Position numbers and translations under genes: made by a program. 37,340 nucleotides of DNA from Victivallaceae bacterium (GTDB lineage Bacteria > Verrucomicrobiota > Lentisphaeria > Victivallales > Victivallaceae), in NCBI GenBank assembly GCA_021647315.1, contig JAKIUY010000036.1, forward strand, positions 1-37,340, written 5' to 3'. Position 1 is the stretch's first letter, and every line of letters begins with the position of its first letter. Under the pieces are notes generated by a model, which searched no databases, was not told the DNA's origin, and saw only the letters and a list, made by a program, of their open reading frames with translations. Below are positions 17,007 to 23,886 of this stretch, piece by piece.

Positions 17007-17804
17007 CTAATTAAGCGGTTGGAGATTTAAGTTTTTTGTCCAGTAGTAGAAAATAATATTACCGGTTGTTCCCTGAGCGCTATTCCTGATTGTAGAGATA
17101 TTTTGCCAGGTAGTCCGTGGCTGGTCAAGTTTTGCGCTACCGTCAAGGTAGCCTACACTGATCCGTTCACTATGGCGGGCGTGGGCAAGAAAATCGCGAG
17201 TGGTAGTATTGCCACTGTAGGTATGAATATAAGCTTTGGGGCTTTTGAGAGATAAGTCCCAGCTGTCAAGTAATATCGGCAACTTTGTCGGTGCTTTAAC
17301 CAGTGATGTTGCAAGAAATTGTTGAAGATCTGTATTCCAGCTGCCTGTTGAAACCATATAGTTCCCCCAGGTATAAATATTATTATTGTTAATTACAGCA
17401 AAAATAGCACGATATGAGTCGGTGCCGCCCCCTTTTGCATCTTTGGTAGTATACGGTTTCACGCTCGGACAGAGCATTGTCGCATCACTGCCTTTCAGAT
17501 AACCGCCACGTATAAGAGTATCAGCCCAGGTTTGCTGGTAACCGGTAGTTGCCATTGGTGCGACGTTGACAATTAACGGCATATAGCCACTGTTATCATC
17601 GGCATACATTGCCATTTGCAACATGCTGGTTTTCTTATTTGAAACGCAGTTTATCGCTTTTGCCTTCTCTCTTGCCTGATTCAGTGCCGGCAGTAACATA
17701 CTGGCAAGAATTGCGATAATAGCTATTACTACCAGTAATTCTATGAGTGTGAAGTTTAACAGGTTGCGACTTTTCTGGGTGGTGTTTTGAGTTTGGGCTT
17801 TCAT
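17007..17804 (-). CDS. Type II secretion/type IV pilus-like pseudopilin
   Basis: 265 residues from the ATG at 17804, which has AAAGGAG nine bases upstream. The frame stays open further up, but no ribosome binding site supports a longer form. A short basic leader ends in NFTLIELL, followed by the hydrophobic helix [17 protein letters not shown]. This is the prepilin N-methylation/cleavage motif with Glu at +5 and Asn in place of Gly at -1. The C-terminal part contains H-x9-DG (from [12 protein letters not shown]). This matches the large pseudopilin families of Lentisphaerota and Planctomycetota, which are exported and assembled at the inner membrane; their role is unproven. Control: a direct-repeat operator and TATAAT box lie upstream (17896-17957), next to an AraC-type regulator gene. 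No pilus assembly or secretion genes are nearby. Confidence 0.88.
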   Translation of the reverse strand: MKAQTQNTTQKSRNLLNFTLIELLVVIAIIAILASMLLPALNQAREKAKAINCVSNKKTSMLQMAMYADDNSGYMPLIVNVAPMATTGYQQTWADTLIRGGYLKGSDATMLCPSVKPYTTKDAKGGGTDSYRAIFAVINNNNIYTWGNYMVSTGSWNTDLQQFLATSLVKAPTKLPILLDSWDLSLKSPKAYIHTYSGNTTTRDFLAHARHSERISVGYLDGSAKLDQPRTTWQNISTIRNSAQGTTGNIIFYYWTKNLNLQPLN

Positions 17805-17895
17805 CTTGCTCTGCTCCTTTTGCGGGGTTGTGAAAATTAAACAGGTAATTTTCAGTTTATTGTTTTTGTTCTGCATTGTTTTGCAGTGTAACTAT

Positions 17896-17957
17896 ATTAT
17901 AACGTAGGTTTGAATATAATGGGATGGCAAAAAGTTAGAATATTTGTCAAAAAGTTA
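17896..17957 (-). promoter_or_regulatory. AraC-type operator and promoter of the pseudopilin gene (site A)
   Basis: On the plus strand CAAAAAGTTA occurs at 17928-17937 and 17948-17957, a 20-bp period with both copies in the same orientation. The -10 TATAAT (minus strand) is at 17896-17901, and there is no good -35, as expected for an activator-dependent promoter. The distal half overlaps the stop codon of the AraC-type gene. A copy with 28 of 30 bases identical, at the same distance from its own TATAAT, lies at 30822-30883. Confidence 0.75.
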
Positions 17958-18755
17958 CAAACGGTAGATTTTTGAGTAGCTTGAGGGGGAAATACCTGCC
18001 AGTTTTTTGAAGAGGCGTGAGAAAGAGAAGATATCCATGCTGAGAGTATCGGCAATTTCCGAGATGGTATGATCGGTATCGCTGATTAACTCTTTGGCGT
18101 GGAGAATGCGTTGCCGGTTAATGTATTCTTTCATGCTCTGACCGGTCTCTTTACGGAATAGGGTTGAAAGATACATCGGGTTAAGCTGGCAGAACTTGGC
18201 AATCGTTTCCCGTGCTGGCTGTCCAAGGAAATGTTTATTGATATATTCTATAGCATGTTGGACGTGAGAAGAATATTTATCTATTTTATGTTTGGCATTG
18301 ATCTTCAGCAGTTCAAGGATGATGGTTAAAAACTCTTCTTTGGCGAGATCAAAATGTTGGCTTTCGTACGCGTGGAGGCATCTTTTAAGTGATATTTCCA
18401 TGATGTTACGGTTATCTGTCAATTTGATAAATCTGGGAAAAATCGACTCTGAATTAATTGTTTTACCGATGAGTCGGAATACAATTTGAATAGCTTTCGC
18501 AGGCTGTTCGTGATGATAGGTGGTTTTGATGGTTTCGCCCTGATGCAGCAATACAGCTTCACGTTCACGGATTATATCATCCCAGTTTTCACCGTAAATA
18601 TGATATTCAGCCTGGAACACATACGATAACATATAATATGGCATTGTCAGCGGGCCGAAAACTTTTTTGCGTTTTGGGCTGGTTGCCATCATTACATGCA
18701 ACAGGTCGATTTCCAAATCAATATCATCGCTAATTTTAAGAGATGTTGTCAGCAT
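17955..18755 (-). CDS. AraC-family transcriptional regulator
   Basis: 266 residues with a cupin-like ligand domain (about 1-150) and a C-terminal double helix-turn-helix. HAIEYINKHF begins the DNA-binding region at about 165. The first recognition helix is near NPMYLSTLFRKETG and the second near DIFSFSRLFKKLAGISPSSY, the family signature. The ATG at 18755 has a weak GGA about ten bases upstream. It lies directly upstream of the pseudopilin on the same strand, and its stop codon overlaps the operator in front of that gene. It is therefore the best candidate to bind both 20-bp-period operators in this window and activate the pseudopilin and the 1302-residue secreted protein. The inducer is unknown, probably a sugar. 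Confidence 0.93.
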   Translation of the reverse strand: MLTTSLKISDDIDLEIDLLHVMMATSPKRKKVFGPLTMPYYMLSYVFQAEYHIYGENWDDIIREREAVLLHQGETIKTTYHHEQPAKAIQIVFRLIGKTINSESIFPRFIKLTDNRNIMEISLKRCLHAYESQHFDLAKEEFLTIILELLKINAKHKIDKYSSHVQHAIEYINKHFLGQPARETIAKFCQLNPMYLSTLFRKETGQSMKEYINRQRILHAKELISDTDHTISEIADTLSMDIFSFSRLFKKLAGISPSSYSKIYRL

Positions 18756-19199
18756 GTTTTTTATCCATAGTTACGATTGCTACCAATACATGGTAAGTTT
18801 TTAGCTGTAGCCCCAGTTTTTGTTTTTTGTCTATTACACCTTCGCGGCTCAAGGGACTTTCGTTCTCCATGGCTATTTTTTTCGGCTCCATGGTTAGAGT
18901 TTATATTCAGCCTGGGGGGCAAGACGCTGTCGAGCTGTTATATTACATCATATTTAACAATAGATATCATGTCTACTGGGACTTTCAAATACTGCTTGTA
19001 GTCCAAAGTAATAATGTTCCATTAACTTATCTGTAAACGACATAATTGCAATTAACAGTTAGAATATCTTTACTTTTAATTTCTTACAGTTTTATTTATA
19101 TAGACCACGGGTTATTCACCCGTGGCTACTTTTGCCTCATCCCTACGGGATTGATTTTAGCATTTTACCTGAAATTTAGTATTGAACGGATTTGTTTGG
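18756..19199. other. Intergenic region between the AraC regulator and aldehyde dehydrogenase genes
   Basis: About 440 bases. It contains two CTCCATGG copies near 18868 and 18890 and a double-hairpin REP-like element at 19105-19151. Otherwise it is AT-rich, with short open frames that show no coding character. Confidence 0.5.
19105..19151. repeat. REP-like double hairpin
   Basis: CCACGGGT-TATTC-ACCCGTGG (19105-19125) is followed by ATCCC-TAC-GGGAT (19139-19151). Two perfect hairpins joined by a short linker lie downstream of the aldehyde dehydrogenase gene. This has the form of REP elements associated with TnpA-REP (RAYT) transposases, but no such gene is in the window. Confidence 0.7.
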
Positions 19200-20615
19200 T
19201 CAGCTTACGCTGATTCTTTTGATGTCGTAGAGATCATCAAGAGTTAGGTGGCTGATGTCTTTACCGAAACCGCTCTGTTTGAGTCCACCGTGTGGTAGCT
19301 GAATACTGTAGACGACCTTGTTGATTAGAATGTTGCCGTACTCAAGGCGTTCTCGCGCCGTTGCAATATGATGACGGTTGTCGGTGAACACATAGGCTGA
19401 CAGTCCGGCATTGGTAGCGTTTGCCAACTCAAAAATATCAATATCATCATTGAATGGCATTAAAGCGATTATCGGGCCGAAGATCTCTTCAGTGAATAGT
19501 GCCATGTCGCTGGTGACATCGGTCAGTAATGTCGGTTCAAGAAAAAATCCTTTGCGCATGGCGCGTTTGCCGCCAGTGATCAGTTTAGCCCCATCTGTCA
19601 CTGCGCTGTCGACTAGTGATATTAGACGTTCAAGCGAACGTTCTGATATTACCGGACTGAGGATATTGCCGCTGTCATCACCTGAACCATTGCGGTAACT
19701 TGTTACTAAGTTGGTTATTTGGTTGATAAACTTATCATAGATTTTTTTGTGGACGAAAATACGGTTGGGCGAAACGCAAATCTGCCCGGCATTGGAAAAT
19801 TTTAGATCAACTATTTGATTTACTGCACTTTCAATGTCAGCATCGTCAAAGACTATAACCGGCGCATTGCCACCGAGTTCCAGTGAGAAACGTTTAATGC
19901 TGGTTGTTGAATCGGCCACCATCTGCAAACCTGCCTGGGTTGAACCGATCATGGTTAACAACCGTGGTATTGGGCTTGAACATATTGTTTTACTCAATTC
20001 TGCCGCTGAGCCGAGCAGAATATTTACCGTACCGTCCGGAAAATTACACTGTTGAATCAATTCACCGACATAAGCGGTACTTAATGGCGTCAGTTGAGCC
20101 GGTTTGATAATAACGCAGTTGCCGGTGGCCAGAATCGGGCCGAGTTTGTAACCCAGGTTAAGCAGTGGAAAATTCCACGCCAGGAAGGCGGCGACCACGC
20201 CGACCGGCGAGTGTTTAAGATAATGAAAGCCGTTGCCGTCATAGTCGGGAATAACTGTTTCACGTTTGCGTTTGACCTCTTCAATAAAATAATCGAGGCA
20301 ATCGACCAGCATATTGAAATCGTATTCAGCAATACCGGTGGTTTTGCCAGTTTCGGCAATGAGCAGTTCGACAATTGGCGTTTGATGTTCCAGCAGCATT
20401 TTTTTCAGTTGCCCAATCAGTGCTGCACGTTGATTGATGCTGGATTTTGAGTATGTTTTACTGGCTTGTTCAGCGGCGGTAAGTGCTTCTTCGGCCATTA
20501 CGGCATTTGCCAGGGTGATATTGCCACATGGTTCACCGGTTGCCGGATTTATCACGGTATGGATTCTGTCAGTTGTGACTAACTGACCGTTAATGAGACT
20601 GCTGTATGTTTTCAT
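19200..20615 (-). CDS. NAD(P)-dependent aldehyde dehydrogenase
   Basis: 471 residues from the ATG at 20615, which has GGAG about nine bases upstream. A longer open frame exists but runs into the repeat at 20647 and adds residues with no family match. ALDH-superfamily motifs: FLAWNFP (cofactor and oxyanion region), catalytic Glu246 in LELGGNAP, catalytic Cys280 in NAGQICVSPNR, and EEIFGP later. The reaction is oxidation of an aldehyde to the acid. The closest overall feel is succinate-semialdehyde/lactaldehyde or alpha-ketoglutarate-semialdehyde dehydrogenase; the substrate cannot be fixed from sequence. It is the last gene of the sugar-acid operon, 69 bases after the KDPG aldolase-like gene. 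A role in oxidising a sugar aldehyde or the aldolase product fits. Confidence 0.9.
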   Translation of the reverse strand: MKTYSSLINGQLVTTDRIHTVINPATGEPCGNITLANAVMAEEALTAAEQASKTYSKSSINQRAALIGQLKKMLLEHQTPIVELLIAETGKTTGIAEYDFNMLVDCLDYFIEEVKRKRETVIPDYDGNGFHYLKHSPVGVVAAFLAWNFPLLNLGYKLGPILATGNCVIIKPAQLTPLSTAYVGELIQQCNFPDGTVNILLGSAAELSKTICSSPIPRLLTMIGSTQAGLQMVADSTTSIKRFSLELGGNAPVIVFDDADIESAVNQIVDLKFSNAGQICVSPNRIFVHKKIYDKFINQITNLVTSYRNGSGDDSGNILSPVISERSLERLISLVDSAVTDGAKLITGGKRAMRKGFFLEPTLLTDVTSDMALFTEEIFGPIIALMPFNDDIDIFELANATNAGLSAYVFTDNRHHIATARERLEYGNILINKVVYSIQLPHGGLKQSGFGKDISHLTLDDLYDIKRISVS

Positions 20616-20646
20616 GGTGTTCGCTCCAATGTTGGGGGGGAAGGTA

Positions 20647-20697
20647 GGGGTGAACAGCCGTTCGCCCGTACCAAGGCCCAAGTATCAAGTATCAAGT
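20647..20697. repeat. Hairpin plus heptanucleotide repeat at the 3' end of the aldolase gene
   Basis: It begins with GGGGTGAACAGCCGTTCGCC, a hairpin with GGTGAAC/GTTCGCC arms. After a short linker come AAGTATC units at 20680-20686 and 20687-20693 and a partial one. The aldolase stop (TGA, 20685-20687) lies inside the array. The same composite occurs at 22431-22490. Confidence 0.75.
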
Positions 20698-21308
20698 CCT
20701 ATTTTTTTTAAATATGCTTGGGTTTTTCTGGTTATTTCTGTCAGATCGCTACCGCCGATCAGGCTGTTACCTACTCCGACGCCGCAGGCACCGGCATTGA
20801 TGAAGTCTTTGGTGTTTTCCAGATTGACGCCGCCGACTGCGAGCATTCTGATTTGCGGCAATGGTCCGCGGACTGCTTTGATATAGGCTGCACCGCCGAT
20901 GGTGGCGGGAAATACTTTGACAAAGTCGGCACCGGCATCCCAGGCGGCGACAATTTCGGTTGGCGTGAATGCGCCCGGCATTGAAATAACTGAGTAACGT
21001 GAACACATTGCAATCGTTTTAACCAACATAATCGGGGCGACAATAAACTGTGAGCCGGCGAGAATTGCACAACGGGCAGTTTCAGGATCGAGCACAGTTC
21101 CGGCACCGATAATTACACCTTCGATGTCAGCCGCGGCTTCAATCGCTTTCAGTGCACCCGGTGTATTCATAGTGATTTCGACAAATTTACAGCCCCCGTC
21201 CCGCAGAGCCTTGACCTTGTCATTGAATCCGATAATATTGTCTAATCTGGCAATTGCCACTAAACCGCTGTTCAGTAATATTTTGATTTTTGCTGCTTTA
21301 TCCTGCAT
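20685..21308 (-). CDS. eda: KDPG/KHG aldolase (Eda family)
   Basis: 207 residues, normal length for Eda. A class I (Schiff base) aldolase that splits 2-keto-3-deoxy-6-phosphogluconate, or a related keto-deoxy acid, into pyruvate plus an aldehyde. Motifs: AIARL near the N-terminus, catalytic Glu44 in VEITMN, GAGTVL, FIVAP, MPGAFTPTEI, the Schiff-base Lys131 in FVKVFPA, and AVGGV. These match the E. coli Eda Glu45/Lys133 pair. The ATG has AAAGGA at about eight bases. It follows the KDG kinase gene, so the two would act in sequence. The final residues LDT and the stop are read from a heptanucleotide repeat. Confidence 0.93.
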   Translation of the reverse strand: MQDKAAKIKILLNSGLVAIARLDNIIGFNDKVKALRDGGCKFVEITMNTPGALKAIEAAADIEGVIIGAGTVLDPETARCAILAGSQFIVAPIMLVKTIAMCSRYSVISMPGAFTPTEIVAAWDAGADFVKVFPATIGGAAYIKAVRGPLPQIRMLAVGGVNLENTKDFINAGACGVGVGNSLIGGSDLTEITRKTQAYLKKIGLDT

Positions 21309-21329
21309 TGTCTATTCCTTTTTTTTATG

Positions 21330-21362
21330 TCTGTTCGCCGCCCGGAGGTCGGCTCCCACATT
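21330..21362. repeat. REP-like element, family 2
   Basis: TCTGTTCGCCGCCCGGAGGT then CGGCTCCCACATT. The same frame of bases recurs at 23799-23830 with compensating changes in the arms. Confidence 0.65.
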
Positions 21363-21365
21363 AAC

Positions 21366-21379
21366 CATTGATCACTGAT
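21366..21379. repeat. Heptanucleotide pair just after the kinase gene
   Basis: CATTGAT then CACTGAT, immediately downstream (minus strand) of the KDG kinase stop codon at 21381-21383. Confidence 0.4.
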
Positions 21380-21380
21380 T

Positions 21381-22403
21381 TCAACGTTTTATTCTGGTGC
21401 CACCACCGGCTAACAGGGCTTCGACGTCACTTTTGTCAATCCAGTTGGTGTCGCTGAAAATAGAATGTTTCAGTGCGGAATATGCGGTTGCGAAATCAAC
21501 GGCATCCTGTGGCTCTTTGTTATTAATCAGTGAATAGATCAGTCCGGCACTGAATGAGTCACCGCCACCGACGCGGTCAACCAGTTCGAGCTCATATTTT
21601 GTTGAAAAATATGGTTTACCCTTGGCAAAAAGCATGCCTCGCCAATTGTTGCGTTGGACGGAGACACTTTCGCGCAGAGTGGTGGCGACATATTTAAACC
21701 CATATTTATCAATCATCATCTGAGCGGTTTCAGCATAACTGTCTTGGTCAAGTTTGCTGTAATCTTCATCAGTAGAACCGGATTTAAGCCCCAGGACTTT
21801 TTCAGTATCCTCTTCGTTGCCGACACACATATCGATACAGCCGGCATAACGTTCGGTGACTTTTTGGGCTTCAGCCGAACTCCAGAGGTTTCCCCGGAAA
21901 TTAAGATCGTAACTAACGAACAGGCCAAGTTTTTTTGCTGTTTTTATTGCCAGTTCAGTTTCACAGGCACAGGCTTCACCGAGGGCAGGGGTGATGCCGG
22001 TGGTATGAAACCATTCAGCTCCGGCAAAAACCTCTTCCCAGTTAATTTCACCCGGCTTGATATTGCTGATGGCTGAATTTTTACGGTCGTAGAGAACTTT
22101 GCTCGGGCGTGGCGAGGCACCATATTCAACAAAATATATTCCAGCCCGGCTGTCAGCTTTGAATTGAATATGTTCGACTCCCGCACCCTGTTCGCGGGCT
22201 TTATTACGCATCAGTTTGCCCAGTGGATTATCCGGCAGCAGTGACACCCATGAACTGGACTCTTCCAGACGTGCCAAGTCGACTGCGACATTAAATTCAG
22301 CCCCGCCGACCGTAATATTTAAGGCTTCGGTCTGTTCGATACGTTTAAAATCAGGTGGCGATAGTCTGACCATCGCTTCTCCAAAAGTTATAATTTTGCT
22401 CAT
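21381..22403 (-). CDS. kdgK: 2-keto-3-deoxygluconate kinase-like PfkB sugar kinase
   Basis: 340 residues, PfkB/ribokinase family. The start MSKIITFGEAMVRLSPP and the GGAEFNVAVDLARL signature (sugar contact) are characteristic of KDG kinases. The C-terminal DRVGGGDSFSAGLIYSL holds the anion hole and catalytic base Asp282. It phosphorylates KDG or a close keto-deoxy acid with ATP, feeding the Eda-like aldolase encoded next. The ATG follows AAAGGA with an eleven-base gap. It sits between the enolase-superfamily gene and eda in the operon, the usual order for a KDG route. Other PfkB substrates cannot be excluded. Confidence 0.9.
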   Translation of the reverse strand: MSKIITFGEAMVRLSPPDFKRIEQTEALNITVGGAEFNVAVDLARLEESSSWVSLLPDNPLGKLMRNKAREQGAGVEHIQFKADSRAGIYFVEYGASPRPSKVLYDRKNSAISNIKPGEINWEEVFAGAEWFHTTGITPALGEACACETELAIKTAKKLGLFVSYDLNFRGNLWSSAEAQKVTERYAGCIDMCVGNEEDTEKVLGLKSGSTDEDYSKLDQDSYAETAQMMIDKYGFKYVATTLRESVSVQRNNWRGMLFAKGKPYFSTKYELELVDRVGGGDSFSAGLIYSLINNKEPQDAVDFATAYSALKHSIFSDTNWIDKSDVEALLAGGGTRIKR

Positions 22404-22430
22404 ATTTATTTTTCCTTTATTTTTTTATAT

Positions 22431-22490
22431 GGGCGAACGGCCATTCGCCCATACCAAACCCAAGTATCAAGTATCAAGTATCAAGTATCA
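22431..22490. repeat. Hairpin plus four heptanucleotide repeats at the 3' end of the enolase-superfamily gene
   Basis: GGGCGAACGGCCATTCGCCC (22431-22450) forms a hairpin. After ATACCAAACCC come four perfect AAGTATC units (22462-22489). The TGA stop of the enolase-superfamily gene (22481-22483) lies within the array. Hairpin, linker and heptamer are shared with the copy at 20647. Confidence 0.85.
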
Positions 22491-23770
22491 ACCCTATACT
22501 TCTCCAGATATTCACGGTTTATTTCGAAGCCCAAGCCCGGGGCTTGTGGTACGGTTAGTTTTCCGTTGCAAAATATCACCGGGTTTTCTATGAAAATATT
22601 TTCACGGAACTTGTTTATTGTCCGGTCATATTCAATAATCGGATAGGGCAGGTTGCCATTGGACTTTTTGCCATTCAATAACCCCGCACAGAGCTGTAAT
22701 GAAACCGAAAGCGCCACGCCGGAGCCCCAAGTATGGAAGACCAGTTGAGTGGTAGTTTCTGAATCGCCAAGTCCTGTCATTTTTTGGACACTTGAGTTTG
22801 TGACGAAAGACGAAGTAACAGTTTTGGGGTTTTTTCCCGCTTCCGTAGCAACGTAGCTGCGGAGTTTGAAGCGGCATTTGCCTTCAGGTGGCACCTGATC
22901 AACCAGCTGTGAAATTTTAATCATTTCGCTGATCCCACCAGCCGCACATGGGTCGGGCTGGGCAATGTCAACACAACCGTTGCTCAGCAGATCAGCGAAG
23001 CCAATGCTGGTGAATTCACATTCGCCACCGGCAATCGGCATATTTAAAGTTTCGCGCACTTTACGGTATCCCGCATAATCATCCGGTGATACAGGTTCTT
23101 CAAACCAGTCGATATTGTACTGTTCAACCTGTTTTCCAAGCTCCAGTGCTTCGTCGACAGAAAAATAGTGATTGGCATCAATCATTAAACCGATGTTTTC
23201 ACCGATGGCTGTGCGAACCGCTTTGACATTGGCAACATCCTGAGCAATATCACCGATGCCGACTTTCATCTTTACTGAAGAAAAACCGGCGTCGACATAA
23301 CCCGCGGCCTCTTCTGCGAGGTGCTGACTTAAGTTATCACGTTTGACAAAATACATTCCAGTTGCGTATGGCGTGACTGTTTTGACGGTTTCTCTGCCTT
23401 TATTCAACAGTTGATAAACCGGCTTGCCGGCAACTTTGCCCTTGATATCCCACAGGGCAATATCCAAGGCACTGAGTGCGGCAACCATCACCCCTTTGCG
23501 ACCGAAGTCGATTCCGCGATTATACATGAACTGCCATATTTCGTCAGTGTTTGCCGGATTGCGGCTCATCAGGTGCGGCTTGTAGAATTTTTCTATAATC
23601 GTTTGATTTACCTCTGCCGGACCATATGCCTCTCCCCAACCGGAGATGCCGGAATCAAGCACGATTTCAACCAGCAGAATATTGCGCTGGTCATACCACC
23701 ATTGTGAGAAGCCGAACGGTTCGTCCAGCAGCTGGCGCAGATGATAAGTTTTTATTTCTATTATTTTCAT
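22481..23770 (-). CDS. Enolase-superfamily sugar-acid dehydratase/lactone cycloisomerase (galactarolactone cycloisomerase-like)
   Basis: 429 residues, mandelate racemase subgroup. Catalytic K167-x-K169 (VKMKVG), metal ligands Asp198 (IDANH), Glu224 (FEEP) and Glu250 (AGGE), and catalytic His346 (FHTWGSG). The C-terminal pattern IIEYDRT...PGLGFEINREYL resembles D-galactarolactone cycloisomerase (Gci), which opens a sugar lactone to a keto-deoxy acid. A plain sugar-acid dehydratase is also possible. Either product would suit the downstream KDG kinase and aldolase. Family members have about 370-385 residues; this one carries about 49 extra codons (22748-22894) between helix 6 and barrel strand 7, just before the catalytic His. 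All catalytic residues are kept and the frame is unbroken. The stop codon is supplied by a heptanucleotide repeat, and the last three residues are VDT. Confidence 0.85.
   Translation of the reverse strand: MKIIEIKTYHLRQLLDEPFGFSQWWYDQRNILLVEIVLDSGISGWGEAYGPAEVNQTIIEKFYKPHLMSRNPANTDEIWQFMYNRGIDFGRKGVMVAALSALDIALWDIKGKVAGKPVYQLLNKGRETVKTVTPYATGMYFVKRDNLSQHLAEEAAGYVDAGFSSVKMKVGIGDIAQDVANVKAVRTAIGENIGLMIDANHYFSVDEALELGKQVEQYNIDWFEEPVSPDDYAGYRKVRETLNMPIAGGECEFTSIGFADLLSNGCVDIAQPDPCAAGGISEMIKISQLVDQVPPEGKCRFKLRSYVATEAGKNPKTVTSSFVTNSSVQKMTGLGDSETTTQLVFHTWGSGVALSVSLQLCAGLLNGKKSNGNLPYPIIEYDRTINKFRENIFIENPVIFCNGKLTVPQAPGLGFEINREYLEKYRVDT
22748..22894 (-). mobile_element. In-frame 147-bp insert within the enolase-superfamily gene
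   Basis: Compared with the family pattern, in which a few residues separate the KIxxL helix from the strand ending in His-x-Trp-Gly, this gene has about 49 extra codons rich in Ser/Thr and basic residues. They begin VPPEGKCRFKLRSYVA and end GDSETTT. The flanks both read QLV (CAGCTGGTT and CAACTGGTC), like an imperfect target duplication. The segment contains hairpins: CCGCAGC-TACGTT-GCTACGG and TGTC-CAAAAAAT-GACA. Its base style differs from the rest of the gene. The exact ends are estimated. The call as a mobile, RPE-like palindromic insert is inference. Confidence 0.6.
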
Positions 23771-23798
23771 TTTTTATTCTTTGTTTGTGGCTCATTTG

Positions 23799-23830
23799 TC
23801 TGTTCGCGGCTGGGAAGCCGCTCCCACATT
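23799..23830. repeat. REP-like element, family 2
   Basis: TCTGTTCGCGGCTGGGAAGC then CGCTCCCACATT, with stem GCGGCT-GGGA-AGCCGC. It is the counterpart of 21330-21362. Confidence 0.7.
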
Positions 23831-23864
23831 GTACAGTTTCAATTACTCGTAGTGCTTTTTTTCA

Positions 23865-23885
23865 TAATTCGTAATTCGTAATTCA
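23865..23885. repeat. Three heptanucleotide units just after the GH127 gene
   Basis: TAATTCG, TAATTCG, TAATTCA, ending one base from the GH127 stop codon (23887-23889). Confidence 0.7.
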
Positions 23886-23886
23886 T

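Noticed and set aside
17805..17876. Longer N-terminus for the pseudopilin
   Set aside because: The ATG at 17804 has a strong ribosome binding site, and prepilin leaders are short and basic.
18777..19036. Plus-strand small genes between the AraC-type regulator and the aldehyde dehydrogenase
   Set aside because: The open frames have no ribosome binding site and no protein-like composition, and they overlap repeated CCATGG segments.
20616..20681. Longer N-terminus for the aldehyde dehydrogenase
   Set aside because: The extra residues are read from a repeat hairpin and linker; the ATG at 20615 has a good ribosome binding site and starts at the family boundary.
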